Below are positions 43,473 to 52,119 of a stretch of DNA of 64,000 nucleotides, in pieces. The notes below the pieces were generated by a model, which was given only the letters and a program-made list of their open reading frames with translations, had not been told where the DNA came from and ran no database searches. Origin of the DNA: VRUE01 sp963780815 (GTDB lineage Bacteria > Actinomycetota > Thermoleophilia > Solirubrobacterales > 70-9); assembly GCA_963780815.1 (NCBI GenBank), contig CAWADG010000004.1, positions 124,001-188,000 on the forward strand. Reading direction: 5' to 3'. Every line of letters starts with the position of its first letter. Position 1 is the stretch's first letter. The translations under genes and the position numbers were made by a program.

Positions 43473-44365
43473 CGCAGCGAAGTGGTTTCATCGGTCTCGC
43501 AGGCCGGCCGAACGTCGGCAAGTCGACGCTCGTCAACGCGATCGTCGGCAGCCATGTCGCGATCGTCTCGGTGCGGCCGCAGACGACCCGGCGCGCGATC
43601 CGCGGGATCGCCACCGACATCGAGGCGGGGCGCCAGCTCGTCCTCGTCGACCTCCCAGGCGTTCAGAGGCCGCGCGACGTCCTCACCGAGCGGATGCAGC
43701 GCCGGGTCGAGCGCGAGCTTGCCGAGTCCGACGTCGCGCTTCTCGTCGTCAACGGCGAGGAGGGAATCGGCCCCGGGGACCGCTTCATCGCCCAGGCGCT
43801 GCTCGGGGCCGGCGCCGAGACCCGCACGATCTGCGCCGTCAACAAGGTCGACCGGACGGGGCCGAATGAGCTGGTCCCGGTGCTCTCCGCGGCGGCGGAG
43901 CTCGAGGGAGTAGACGAGGTCTTCCCGGTCAGCGCCCGTGGCGGCGAGGGCCTCCCGGAGCTGATCGACCGGCTCGGGGAGCTCGTCCCCGAGGGCCCCT
44001 ACCTGTATCCGCCGGGGGAGCACAGCGACCAGTCGAGCGAGTTGATGCTTGCCGAGCTGATCCGCGAGCAGGTCCTGAACAGAACGCGTGAGGAGATCCC
44101 GCACTCGGTAGAGGTCTCGGTTGGCGAGGTGTCCGAGCGTCCCGACGGCATGGTCACCGTTCGGGCCGAGATCTGGGTCGAGAGCGAGTCCCAGAAGGGG
44201 ATCCTGATCGGAAAGCGAGGCTCGAAGGTGGGTGAGATCGGCAGTGCCGCCCGCCGCTCGCTCGAAGCCGAGCTGGCCGCCCAGGTCCACCTCGACCTCC
44301 GGGTCAGCGTGCGGAGCCGGTGGCGGCGCGACGAGGGGCTGCTCGACCGGCTCGGGATCGAGTGA
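43469..44365 (+). CDS. era: GTPase Era
   Basis: A 298-residue GTPase that binds 16S rRNA during 30S assembly. G1 is GLAGRPNVGKSTLVNAI, effector QTTRRAIRGI, G3 VDLPGVQRPRD, G4 NKVDRTG; a C-terminal KH domain (about 205-298) holds ESQKGILIGKRGSKVGEIG. GTG 43469 overlaps the ybeY stop. Its last 62 nt overlap the 3' end of the convergent flavoprotein gene. Confidence 0.95.
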   Translation: MTQRSGFIGLAGRPNVGKSTLVNAIVGSHVAIVSVRPQTTRRAIRGIATDIEAGRQLVLVDLPGVQRPRDVLTERMQRRVERELAESDVALLVVNGEEGIGPGDRFIAQALLGAGAETRTICAVNKVDRTGPNELVPVLSAAAELEGVDEVFPVSARGGEGLPELIDRLGELVPEGPYLYPPGEHSDQSSELMLAELIREQVLNRTREEIPHSVEVSVGEVSERPDGMVTVRAEIWVESESQKGILIGKRGSKVGEIGSAARRSLEAELAAQVHLDLRVSVRSRWRRDEGLLDRLGIE

Positions 44366-45485
44366 TCTCGGCGCCGATCCGCTGCGTCGTCCGCCTCATC
44401 GCGGGAAGCTCGCCCGACATCGGCAGCCAGTATCCGTTGAAGTGGAGGCCCGGCGATTCCGGGTGGGACTCGCCCCGCGGGCGGGCCGGTTTGCCCGAGG
44501 CGAGGAGGACGCCGAGGTGGCCGACCAGCGGCTCGAGGCCCATCCGGTACCCGGTCGCGGCGATGACGGCCTCGGGGCGGATCCGCGACCCGTCGGCGAG
44601 CCTGACGTCGGCCCCCTCGAACGAGTCGACGGCGGCGACGACCTCGACCCGGCCGGCCCTCAGCTCGACGCCGATCCCGCGGTCGAGGACCGGCCCGAGG
44701 CCCTTGAAGCGGAGCTCGGTCGCGATCCCGACCGGGGCCGCTGGCAGGCCGTAGGGGGTCAGGTCCCCGACCGCATAGCGGCGGAGGCCGCGGCCGACCA
44801 GGTTGACGAGGGGCTCCGGCGCGAGCTCGGCGGCCCTCGCCAGATAGGTGATCGGGACCCCGACCAGCTCGAGCGGCACCAGGTTCGGCGGCGTTCGCAC
44901 CGCGATACGGACCCGCGCCGTGCCGGCCCTCGCCAATTTGACGGCGACCTCGGTGCCGGTGTTGCCGGCCCCCACGACCAGCGCATCGCGACCGGCGAAC
45001 GGAGCCGGGTTGCGGAACTCGCGGGCGTGGATCAGATCTCCCTCGAACCCGTCCGCGCCGGGCCACTCGGGGATCCGCGGAGAATGGTCGTAGCCGGTCG
45101 CGACGACGACGAACCGGGCCTCGCGGGCGCCCTCCGAGGTCTCGACCAGGTACCCGGTCGATGTTCGCTCGATTCGCCGGACGTCGATCCCGAACTCGAT
45201 CTCGACCCGCTCGCGGCGGGCGTACTCCCGCAGGTGCTCGACGAGCGCCTCGCGCGTGGGCCAGCGCCCGGCGCTTCGCGGGATCCGACTGTGAAGCGGG
45301 GAGGAGTGCCAGCGGAAGGTGTTGAGGCGGAGCCCGTCGTAGCGGCGCTCCCAGCTCGAGCCGACGTCCCGGGCCCGATCGAGGACCAGCGCCCTCACCC
45401 CTTGGCGCCCGAGCTCCGCGGCTGCCGAGAGCCCGGCGACGCCGGCGCCGATCACGATCGCCTCGTGATCCTCTCGAGAGGGCAT
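44304..45485 (-). CDS. Flavin-dependent monooxygenase-like oxidoreductase
   Basis: A 393-residue protein with an N-terminal FAD-binding motif IVIGAGVAGLSAAAELGRQG, an NADPH-binding motif VVGAGNTGTEVAVKLARAG near residue 170, and the ATGYDHSPRIPEW segment typical of flavin-containing/Baeyer-Villiger and YUCCA-like monooxygenases. It is divergent from a TetR gene with an operator between them, suggesting substrate-induced expression. Its 3' end overlaps era. Substrate unknown. Confidence 0.85.
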   Translation of the reverse strand: MPSREDHEAIVIGAGVAGLSAAAELGRQGVRALVLDRARDVGSSWERRYDGLRLNTFRWHSSPLHSRIPRSAGRWPTREALVEHLREYARRERVEIEFGIDVRRIERTSTGYLVETSEGAREARFVVVATGYDHSPRIPEWPGADGFEGDLIHAREFRNPAPFAGRDALVVGAGNTGTEVAVKLARAGTARVRIAVRTPPNLVPLELVGVPITYLARAAELAPEPLVNLVGRGLRRYAVGDLTPYGLPAAPVGIATELRFKGLGPVLDRGIGVELRAGRVEVVAAVDSFEGADVRLADGSRIRPEAVIAATGYRMGLEPLVGHLGVLLASGKPARPRGESHPESPGLHFNGYWLPMSGELPAMRRTTQRIGAEITRSRAGRAAPRRAATGSAR

Positions 45486-45486
45486 A

Positions 45487-45504
45487 ATAGACCGTATGGT
45501 CTAT
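45487..45504. promoter_or_regulatory. TetR-type operator between divergent genes
   Basis: ATAGACC (45487-45493) and GGTCTAT (45498-45504) form a perfect inverted repeat with a 4-nt centre, GTAT. It sits 2 nt from the flavoprotein start on the minus strand and 19 nt before the TetR ATG, so binding would block both genes. Confidence 0.75.
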
Positions 45505-45523
45505 ATCACAGAAGCGACTAGCG

Positions 45524-46204
45524 ATGGCATCTGAGCGGGCCAGGCGGGCGCGCCGGGGGAGGGGGCGCCCACCCGCCTCGGCCGACGGCGACGACTCGCG
45601 GACCCGCCTTCTGGACGCTGCGGCGGGCATATTCGCCGCAAAGGGGTACCGCTCGGCGACGGTCGAGGAGGTGGTGACCGCCGCCGGTCTATCGAAGGGG
45701 ACCTTCTACTGGAACTTCAAGAGCAAAGAGGACCTCTTCCAGACCTTGCTCGAGGAGCGGATCGATCGGCCCGCCCGGGCCCTGATGGAAATCACCCGGA
45801 CCGCTCCGGCGGATCGGCCGACGGCCCCGGACGTGAGCGCCGGCCTCGCTGAGCTGATCGCGGGCCAGCGGGAGACGCTGCTGCTGCAGGAATACTGGGC
45901 TGCGGCGACCCGCGACGCGCGCCTCGCCCGCCGCTACCGCGTCCGCCAGGCAGCCCTCCGCGAAGCGCTCGCCGAGACGCTCGAGGAGCGCCACCGGACG
46001 ACCGGCGTCCGCCTCGAGTTCCCGGCCGAGGACCTCGCGACCGCGTTCATCGCCCTCGCCGAGGGCCTTGCCTGCGAGGCCCTGGTCGACCCCGCATCCG
46101 TCGGCCCCGGCCTGTTCGGCGAGATCCTCTCGCTCGTATACGACGGGCTCGAGGCACGGACAACAAGTCGCGCCTCCTCCGCTCCCACGCGGCCGCGCAA
46201 ATGA
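45524..46204 (+). CDS. TetR-family transcriptional regulator
   Basis: A 226-residue regulator. The basic N-terminus (ERARRARRGRGRPPAS) precedes the helix-turn-helix TRLLDAAAGIFAAKGYRSAT/VEEVVTAAGLSKGTFYWNF, both described in halves, and a C-terminal ligand/dimer domain (about 90-215). It probably represses itself and the divergent monooxygenase through the operator at 45487-45504. Confidence 0.9.
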   Translation: MASERARRARRGRGRPPASADGDDSRTRLLDAAAGIFAAKGYRSATVEEVVTAAGLSKGTFYWNFKSKEDLFQTLLEERIDRPARALMEITRTAPADRPTAPDVSAGLAELIAGQRETLLLQEYWAAATRDARLARRYRVRQAALREALAETLEERHRTTGVRLEFPAEDLATAFIALAEGLACEALVDPASVGPGLFGEILSLVYDGLEARTTSRASSAPTRPRK

Positions 46205-46247
46205 CACCCGGAGATCTCGCGCCCGCGCTCCCGCGTCCGGGGGCGCT

Positions 46248-46253
46248 TACGAT
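46248..46253 (+). promoter_or_regulatory. -10 box TACGAT of hisIE (leaderless type)
   Basis: TACGAT ends 6 nt before GTG 46260. It would be the first promoter of the hisIE-trp cluster. No ribosome binding site or leader peptide is visible. Confidence 0.45.
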
Positions 46254-46259
46254 TGCTTC

Positions 46260-46868
46260 GTGTTCGATCAGATCGTATTTGACGAGCGAGGCCTGGTGCC
46301 GTGCGTGGCGCAGGATTTCGCCAGCGGCGAGGTGCTGACCCTCGCCTACGCGAACGAGGAGTCCCTGCGTCTGACCCTGGAGACCGGCGAGCTCCACTTC
46401 TACAGCCGCTCCCGGGAGGAGATCTGGCGCAAGGGCGAAACCTCTGGCAACGTCCTGCGGCTGCGCCAGCTCCGCTACGACTGCGACGGCGACGCGATCG
46501 TCGCGCTCGTCGATCCGACCGGCCCCGCCTGCCACACGGGCGAGCGCTCGTGCTTCTTCAGGGCCATCGACGGTGCACCCGACCCGGTCGCCCACGAGGC
46601 GCTTGCGGTCCTCGAGCGCTCTCTGCGCAGCCGCGCCGCCGAGCGGCCCGAGGGCAGCTATACGGTGAAGCTGCTCGACGACCCCAAGCTGGTCGGCGAG
46701 AAGGTCGAGGAGGAGGCCGAGGAGGTGGTGCGAGCCGCCCGCGAGGAGTCCGACGAGCGCGTCGCCGAGGAGGCGGCCGACCTGCTGTACCACCTGAGCG
46801 TCCTGCTGGCCTCGCGCGAAGTGCCCCAGTCGGCGGTGATGGAGGTCCTGAATGGCCGTCGTGGCTGA
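46260..46868 (+). CDS. hisIE: Bifunctional phosphoribosyl-AMP cyclohydrolase / phosphoribosyl-ATP pyrophosphatase
   Basis: A 202-residue HisI-HisE fusion for steps 2 and 3 of histidine synthesis. HisI (about 1-105) has LTLAYANEESLRLTLETGE, the zinc residues in RQLRYDCDGDAIV and GPACHTGERSCF; HisE (about 115-202) has KVEEEAEEVVRAA and EEAADLLYHL. GTG 46260 fits the family start. It overlaps trpE by 17 nt, so histidine and tryptophan genes are translationally linked. Confidence 0.94.
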   Translation: MFDQIVFDERGLVPCVAQDFASGEVLTLAYANEESLRLTLETGELHFYSRSREEIWRKGETSGNVLRLRQLRYDCDGDAIVALVDPTGPACHTGERSCFFRAIDGAPDPVAHEALAVLERSLRSRAAERPEGSYTVKLLDDPKLVGEKVEEEAEEVVRAAREESDERVAEEAADLLYHLSVLLASREVPQSAVMEVLNGRRG

Positions 46869-48360
46869 TTCTGAGCTGCGCCTCGACCCGAGCCTCGAGC
46901 AGGCGCGGGAGCTCGCCCGCCAGGGCAACGTCGTCCCGGTACGGGCCACCTTCGTCGACGACTGCGAGACGCCGGTCTCGGCATTCCTGAAGCTGCGCGC
47001 CGGAGAGCCGGAGGGCGCCCCGTGCTTCCTGCTCGAGTCGGCCGAGCAGGGTCAGGTCGGGCGCTACTCGTTCGTCGGGATCGGGCCCCGCGTCGTGCTG
47101 CGCTGGGAGGACGGCGTCCTCACGGACAGCGACGGGGGCCGACACGACGCCCCCGATCCCTACGCGGCCGCCGCCGAGCAGCTCGGGCGCTACCGGCCCG
47201 CTCCGGTCGAGGGCCTGCCGCCGTTCGCCGGCGGCGCCGTCGGATTCTTCGGCTACGACCTCGTCCGCACCGTCGAGCCGCTCCCCGAGCCGAACCCCGA
47301 CCCGCTCGGGCTGCCCGACATGGCACTGATGATCACCGATCTGCTGGTCGTCTTCGACCACCTCCGCCACGAGCTGACGATCCTGGCCTGCGCCTTCGTC
47401 GATGAGGACGGCGGCGTCGACGCCGCCTACGAGCGCGCCGCGGAGACGATCGCCGAGGCCCGCCGCCGGCTGCGCGGTGCAACGCCCGTCCCCGAGCATC
47501 CCACCGTCACCGAGCCACCGCGCTTCACCTCGAACATGGAGCGCGAGGAGTTCGAAGCGGCGGTCGAGCGGATCGTCGATTACGTCCACGCCGGTGACGC
47601 GTTTCAGGTCGTCCCCTCGCAGCGCTTCTCGGCGCCGGCCCCGGTGGAGGCATTCTCGATCTACCGCGGGCTGCGCGCGGTCAACCCGTCCCCCTACATG
47701 TACTTCCTCGAGTTCGGCGATTTCCAGATCGCCGGCGCCTCGCCCGAGCCGCTGGTCAAGGTCAACGGGCGCCGGGTCGAGACACGGCCGATCGCCGGCA
47801 CCTACCCGCGCGGCGGCGACGAGGAGGAGGACCGTCGCCTCGCCGAGCGGCTCGTCAACGACCCGAAGGAGCGGGCCGAGCACGTGATGCTGGTCGACCT
47901 CGGCCGCAACGACCTCGGCCGGGTCTGCGAGTACGGCTCGGTCTCCGTCGACGAGCTGATGATCGTCGAGACCTACTCCCACGTCCTCCACATCGTCAGC
48001 CAGGTCTCGGGGACGCTGCGCGAGGGCGTCGACGCAATGGACGTGCTGCGCTCGGCGCTGCCCGCCGGAACCCTCTCCGGCGCCCCGAAGGTCCGCGCGA
48101 TGCAGATCATCGACGAGCTCGAGCCGGTCAAGCGCTGCGGCTACGGCGGCGCGATCGGGTACCTGTCCTGGAACGGCGACCTCGACACTGCGATTCACAT
48201 CCGCACGGTGGTCGCCAAGGACGGGCAGATCCACGTCCAGGCCGGCGGCGGCACCGTCGCCGACGCCAAACCCGCCTACGAGTACAACGAGTCGGTCAAC
48301 AAGGCGAAGGCGGTCTTCCGTGCCGTCGAGCTCGCCTGCAACCAGCCGGACTGGCCATGA
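46852..48360 (+). CDS. trpE: Anthranilate synthase component I
   Basis: A 502-residue chorismate-using enzyme. The C-terminal catalytic domain has IAGASPEPLVKVNGRRV, TRPIAGTYPRGGDEEEDR, MLVDLGRNDLGRVCEYGSV and PAGTLSGAPKVRAMQIIDEL. The N-terminal feedback site for tryptophan shows LLESAEQGQVGRYSFVGIGP. It overlaps hisIE upstream and trpG downstream (ATGA). Confidence 0.96.
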   Translation: MAVVADSELRLDPSLEQARELARQGNVVPVRATFVDDCETPVSAFLKLRAGEPEGAPCFLLESAEQGQVGRYSFVGIGPRVVLRWEDGVLTDSDGGRHDAPDPYAAAAEQLGRYRPAPVEGLPPFAGGAVGFFGYDLVRTVEPLPEPNPDPLGLPDMALMITDLLVVFDHLRHELTILACAFVDEDGGVDAAYERAAETIAEARRRLRGATPVPEHPTVTEPPRFTSNMEREEFEAAVERIVDYVHAGDAFQVVPSQRFSAPAPVEAFSIYRGLRAVNPSPYMYFLEFGDFQIAGASPEPLVKVNGRRVETRPIAGTYPRGGDEEEDRRLAERLVNDPKERAEHVMLVDLGRNDLGRVCEYGSVSVDELMIVETYSHVLHIVSQVSGTLREGVDAMDVLRSALPAGTLSGAPKVRAMQIIDELEPVKRCGYGGAIGYLSWNGDLDTAIHIRTVVAKDGQIHVQAGGGTVADAKPAYEYNESVNKAKAVFRAVELACNQPDWP

Positions 48361-48935
48361 GGGTCCTTGTAATCGACAACTACGACAGCTTCACCTACAA
48401 CCTCGTCCAGTACCTGGGCGAGCTCGGCGCCGAGATCGAGGTCGTGCGCAACGACCGCGCCGAGGTCCCGGAGCTGCTCGAGCGCCGGGCCGACCGTCTC
48501 GTCGTCTCACCGGGCCCGTGCACCCCGGCCGAGGCCGGGATCTCGGTCGAGGCGATCCGCGCCTTCGCCGAGGCCGGGACGCCCGTGCTCGGCGTCTGCC
48601 TCGGGCACCAGTCGATGGTCGAGGCGTTCGGCGGGCGCACCGTCCAGGGCGAGCCGATCCACGGCAAGGACGCCGAGATCGAGCACGACGGCCGCAAGAT
48701 CTACTCCGGGGTCCCGAGCCCGCTCGTCGCCGGCCGCTATCACTCGCTCGTCGCCGACCCCGACCTGCCGGACGAGTTGGAGCTGAGCGCCAGCCTCGGC
48801 GACGTTGTGATGGGGGCCCGCCATCGCGAGCTTCCCGCCGAGGGCGTCCAGTTCCACCCCGAGTCGGTTCTCACCCCGCAGGGGAAGCTGTTGCTGGAGA
48901 ACTTTCTGCAGCCCAACGGAAAGGCGGAGGGATGA
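48357..48935 (+). CDS. trpG: Anthranilate synthase glutamine amidotransferase component
   Basis: A 192-residue class I amidotransferase. IDNYDSFTYNLVQYLGELG is the family start; the nucleophile is in PVLGVCLGHQSMVEAFGG, and the His/Glu pair is in EGVQFHPESVLT. It provides ammonia to TrpE and overlaps trpE and trpD by 4 nt each. Confidence 0.96.
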   Translation: MRVLVIDNYDSFTYNLVQYLGELGAEIEVVRNDRAEVPELLERRADRLVVSPGPCTPAEAGISVEAIRAFAEAGTPVLGVCLGHQSMVEAFGGRTVQGEPIHGKDAEIEHDGRKIYSGVPSPLVAGRYHSLVADPDLPDELELSASLGDVVMGARHRELPAEGVQFHPESVLTPQGKLLLENFLQPNGKAEG

Positions 48936-49972
48936 GCGTCAACGAGGTCCTGACCCGGGCGATCGACGCGGTCTGCGCCGGCGACCACCTGACCGCGGAC
49001 CACGCAGCCGCCGTACTCGCCGAGATCATGGAGGGGCGCAGCAGCGAGGTCCAGACCGCGGCCTTCCTGATCGCCCTGCGGGCAAAGGGCGAGACGGTGC
49101 CCGAGCTGGTCGGCCTGGCGCGGACGATGCGCACGCTTGCGGCGCCGGTCTCGACCTCGCGCGACGACCTAGTCGACACCGCCGGGACGGGCGGCGGCCC
49201 GTCGACGTTCAACATCTCGACCACGGCGGCGCTCGTCGCCGCCGGCGCCGGCTGCGCGGTCGCCAAGCATGGCAACCGCTCGAACACGAGCCGCTGCGGC
49301 TCGGCCGACCTCCTCGAAGCGCTCGGCGTCGAGATCGAGCTTGCGCCGGACCAGGTCGGGCGCTGCATCGACGAGGTCGGCTTCGGATTCATGTATGCGC
49401 CGCGCCATCACGCGGCGATGGCCCACGTCATCCCGGCCCGCAAGGCGCTCGGCGTGCGGACGATCTTCAACTTCCTCGGGCCGCTGACAAACCCCGCCGG
49501 CGCCGAGCGCCAGCTGCTCGGGGTCTCCGACCGCCACTACCAGGAGACGATCGCCGAGGCGCTGGTGGGCCTCGGTACCGAGCGGGCGATGGTCGTCACC
49601 GCCGAGGACGGGGTCGACGAGCTCTCGATCTCCGCTCGGACCAGGGTGATCGAGGTCGCCGAAGGCCGAACCGAGGAGTGGTTCGTCGAGCCCGGCGAGC
49701 TCGGCCTGGCGGTGGCCGAGCTCGTCGACGTCGCCGGCGGTACTCCGGAGGAGAACGCCGCCGCCTCGCAGGCCGTGCTCGAGGGCGAGCGCGGGCCGCG
49801 GCGCGACCTGGTCGTCCTCAACGCGGGCGCCGCGATCTACGTCGGCGGGCTGGCGTCGAGCCTCGGCCAGGGTGTCGAGAAAGCCGAAACGGCGATCGAC
49901 GACGGCCAGGCGGCGGCATTGCTCGAGCGGCTGATCGCGACGACGGCCGATCTCGGCCAGGCGACCGACTAG
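48932..49972 (+). CDS. trpD: Anthranilate phosphoribosyltransferase
   Basis: A 346-residue enzyme with the PRPP-binding GTGGGPSTFNISTTAALVAA (D-TxGTGGD type, here VDTAGTGGG), KHGNRSNTSRCGSADLLEAL, RTIFNFLGPLTNPAGAERQ and the metal site EDGVDELS. ATG 48932 overlaps the trpG stop. The third motif residue Asp of GTGGD is Gly here, which is worth noting; the rest of the site is intact. Confidence 0.95.
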   Translation: MSVNEVLTRAIDAVCAGDHLTADHAAAVLAEIMEGRSSEVQTAAFLIALRAKGETVPELVGLARTMRTLAAPVSTSRDDLVDTAGTGGGPSTFNISTTAALVAAGAGCAVAKHGNRSNTSRCGSADLLEALGVEIELAPDQVGRCIDEVGFGFMYAPRHHAAMAHVIPARKALGVRTIFNFLGPLTNPAGAERQLLGVSDRHYQETIAEALVGLGTERAMVVTAEDGVDELSISARTRVIEVAEGRTEEWFVEPGELGLAVAELVDVAGGTPEENAAASQAVLEGERGPRRDLVVLNAGAAIYVGGLASSLGQGVEKAETAIDDGQAAALLERLIATTADLGQATD

Positions 49973-49975
49973 GCT
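49970..49975 (+). promoter_or_regulatory. -10 box TAGGCT of trpC (leaderless type)
   Basis: TAGGCT, starting in the trpD stop codon, ends 11 nt before GTG 49987. It may provide a second internal promoter. Confidence 0.3.
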
Positions 49976-49986
49976 TCCTACGTCCA

Positions 49987-50793
49987 GTGGGAATTCTCGA
50001 GCAGCTCATCTCCTCGGCGCGGGACGGGGTGGCCCAGCGTCGCCGGGAGACTCCGCAGGCGGATCTCGAATCGAGGCTTCCCGATCGGGGGCACGACCGC
50101 CCGTTCAGCGAGACGCTGGTCCGACCCGGCCTCTCGCTGATCGCCGAGTTCAAGCGGCGCTCGCCGAGCGCGGGAGACATCGCGGCCGCAACCGAACTGA
50201 CCGACCAGGTCGGGGCCTACGAGCGCGGAGGCGCCGCGGCGCTATCGATCCTCACCGAGGAGGGGAGCTTCGGCGGCTCGCTCGACGATCTTCGCGCTGC
50301 CCGCGAGGCCTGCGATCTGCCGATCCTCCGCAAGGACTTCCTCGTCGATCCGTACCAGCTCTACGAGGCGGCCGTGCACGGCGCCGACGCGGTGCTCCTG
50401 ATCGTCCGCGCACTCGATGACGGGGAACTGGGCTCGCTCTACGACGAGGCACGCGGCCTCGACCTCGACTGCCTCGTCGAGGTCCACGATGGCGCCGAGC
50501 TCGAGCGGGCGCTGCGCCTCGACGCCGACGCGATCGGGATCAACAACCGTGATCTCGACGAGGGGACCGTCGACGTTCGGACGACCTACGAGCTGATGCC
50601 GGACGTGCCCGCCGGCAAGACCGTCGTCGCCGAGAGCGGGATCTCGGCGCGGAGCGAGCTCGAGGAGCTCTACCGGGTCGGCGTCGACGCGGTCCTGATC
50701 GGCGAGGCGCTGATGCGCTCCGAGGACCCCGAGGCGCTCGCCCGCGAGTTGACCGGGCTCGACGAAAGCACGCGCGAGCACCCCCTTCCCTAG
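49987..50793 (+). CDS. trpC: Indole-3-glycerol phosphate synthase
   Basis: A 268-residue TIM barrel. Catalytic segments are LIAEFKRRSPSAGDIA, LSILTEEGSFGGSLDDL, ILRKDFLVDPYQLYEA, GINNRDLDEGTVD and VAESGISARSELEEL. GTG 49987 starts it, 14 nt after trpD. It is followed by degP rather than by trpF. Confidence 0.95.
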   Translation: MGILEQLISSARDGVAQRRRETPQADLESRLPDRGHDRPFSETLVRPGLSLIAEFKRRSPSAGDIAAATELTDQVGAYERGGAAALSILTEEGSFGGSLDDLRAAREACDLPILRKDFLVDPYQLYEAAVHGADAVLLIVRALDDGELGSLYDEARGLDLDCLVEVHDGAELERALRLDADAIGINNRDLDEGTVDVRTTYELMPDVPAGKTVVAESGISARSELEELYRVGVDAVLIGEALMRSEDPEALARELTGLDESTREHPLP

Positions 50794-50853
50794 CCTGGCC
50801 TCACATCTTTAGGAGATCTTTCGGGGGCTTTAAGAAAGGTCTCAGCGGCTGCC

Positions 50854-50873
50854 CTCACGATTCCAATCGTGAG
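50854..50873. promoter_or_regulatory. Perfect 9-bp inverted repeat over the degP start codon
   Basis: CTCACGATT (50854-50862), CC, AATCGTGAG (50865-50873). The GTG start (50869-50871) lies in the right arm. It could be an operator for a repressor or an RNA hairpin that hides the start. Confidence 0.6.
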
Positions 50874-52089
50874 CACCGCAAGAGCATTCATCCGCAACCC
50901 TTTCGGCTCGGCCCTTCTCGGCGGCCTCGTCGTCGCCCTCTTCTTCCTGCTGGCGCTCTCGGCCGGCTGGGTCAAGGCCGAGAGCTCGACCTCGGAAGAC
51001 GAAATCGCTCCCCTTGCGGCCCCGATCTCCGACCGCGGCTCCGAAGAAGGCGGCGGCAACCTGATCAACCAGATCTACCGCCGTGACGGCCAGGGTGTCG
51101 CCTTCATCAACTCCCAGCTGAAGCCGAAACAGGAAATCAGCCCGTTCGGCCTGCCCGAAGAACAGGGCGGAGGCACGGCGACGGGGTCCGGTTTCCTGAT
51201 CGACACCGAAGGCCACATCGTCACCAACGCCCACGTCGTCGAAGGCGCGGACAAGATCGAAGTCAAACTCGGGGCCTCGGACAAGGAGTACACGGCGGAA
51301 GTCGTCGGCGCCGACCCCGCCACGGACGTCGCGTTGATCAAGGTCGACGCCGCATCCGACGAACTGCACCCGCTCGCGCTCGGCGACTCGTCGAATATCG
51401 AAGTCGGCGACCCGGTGGTCGCGATCGGCAACCCGTTCGGCCTCGACCGCACCGTGACCAGCGGCATTGTCTCCGCCCTCCAGCGCCAGATCGAAGCCCC
51501 GAACGGGTTCTCGATCTCCCACGTGATCCAGACCGACGCCGCGATCAATCCCGGCAACTCTGGCGGCCCGCTGATCAACGACCATGGCCAGGTGATCGGG
51601 ATCAATTCCCAGATCCAGAACACCGGCAACGACGGCAACGTCGGGATCGGGTTCGCGGTGCCGATCAACACCGCCCGCGAAGTGGCCCGCCAGCTCGAGG
51701 AGCACGGCGAAGTCAAGCACGCCTACCTCGGGATAAGCGGCGGCAGCCTGACGCCCGAGCTCGTCAACGCCCTCAAGCTGCCGGTCTCCGACGGGGTGCT
51801 GGTCTCCGAAGTCGTCAGCGGCGGCCCGGCCGACCAGGCCGGCATCCGCGGCGGCGACACCTCGGCGACGATCGAAGGCGCCGAACTGCGGCTGGGAGGC
51901 GACATCATCACCGAAATCAACGGCAAGAAGGTCACCGGGATGGAAGACGTCGTCAACCTCGTCAACGCGGCCAAGCCCGGCGAAACGATGGAAGTCAAGG
52001 TCGAGCGCGGTAGCGACACGAAGACCCTCAAGGTGACCCTCGGCGTCCGGCCCTCCTCGGTGGAAGCGGCCGAATCCTCCGCCCGCTAG
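50869..52089 (+). CDS. Membrane-anchored HtrA/DegP serine protease
   Basis: A 406-residue protease with an N-terminal anchor (about 14-36; LLGGLVVALFFLLALSAGW), trypsin domain with TNAHVVEG, TDVALIKVD and NPGNSGGPLIN, and a C-terminal PDZ domain (about 300-395). It degrades or refolds damaged envelope proteins. Its place between trpC and trpF is unusual, and its Glu codons are mostly GAA, unlike the trp genes around it, which use GAG. Confidence 0.92.
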   Translation: MSTARAFIRNPFGSALLGGLVVALFFLLALSAGWVKAESSTSEDEIAPLAAPISDRGSEEGGGNLINQIYRRDGQGVAFINSQLKPKQEISPFGLPEEQGGGTATGSGFLIDTEGHIVTNAHVVEGADKIEVKLGASDKEYTAEVVGADPATDVALIKVDAASDELHPLALGDSSNIEVGDPVVAIGNPFGLDRTVTSGIVSALQRQIEAPNGFSISHVIQTDAAINPGNSGGPLINDHGQVIGINSQIQNTGNDGNVGIGFAVPINTAREVARQLEEHGEVKHAYLGISGGSLTPELVNALKLPVSDGVLVSEVVSGGPADQAGIRGGDTSATIEGAELRLGGDIITEINGKKVTGMEDVVNLVNAAKPGETMEVKVERGSDTKTLKVTLGVRPSSVEAAESSAR

Positions 52090-52099
52090 GCGCGACCCG

Positions 52100-52119
52100 T
52101 ACTCTCACCATGTGAGAGT
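52100..52119. promoter_or_regulatory. -10 box TACTCT and 8-bp inverted repeat over the trpF start
   Basis: TACTCT (52100-52105) ends 6 nt before GTG 52112. ACTCTCAC (52101-52108), CAT, GTGAGAGT (52112-52119) is a perfect inverted repeat that overlaps both the box and the start codon. It shares CTCAC...GTGAG with the repeat at degP. Confidence 0.5.

Noticed and set aside
46201..46260. Trp or his leader-peptide attenuator before hisIE-trpE
   Set aside because: The gap is too short, there is no run of Trp or His codons and no terminator, and a -10 box lies 6 nt from the start.
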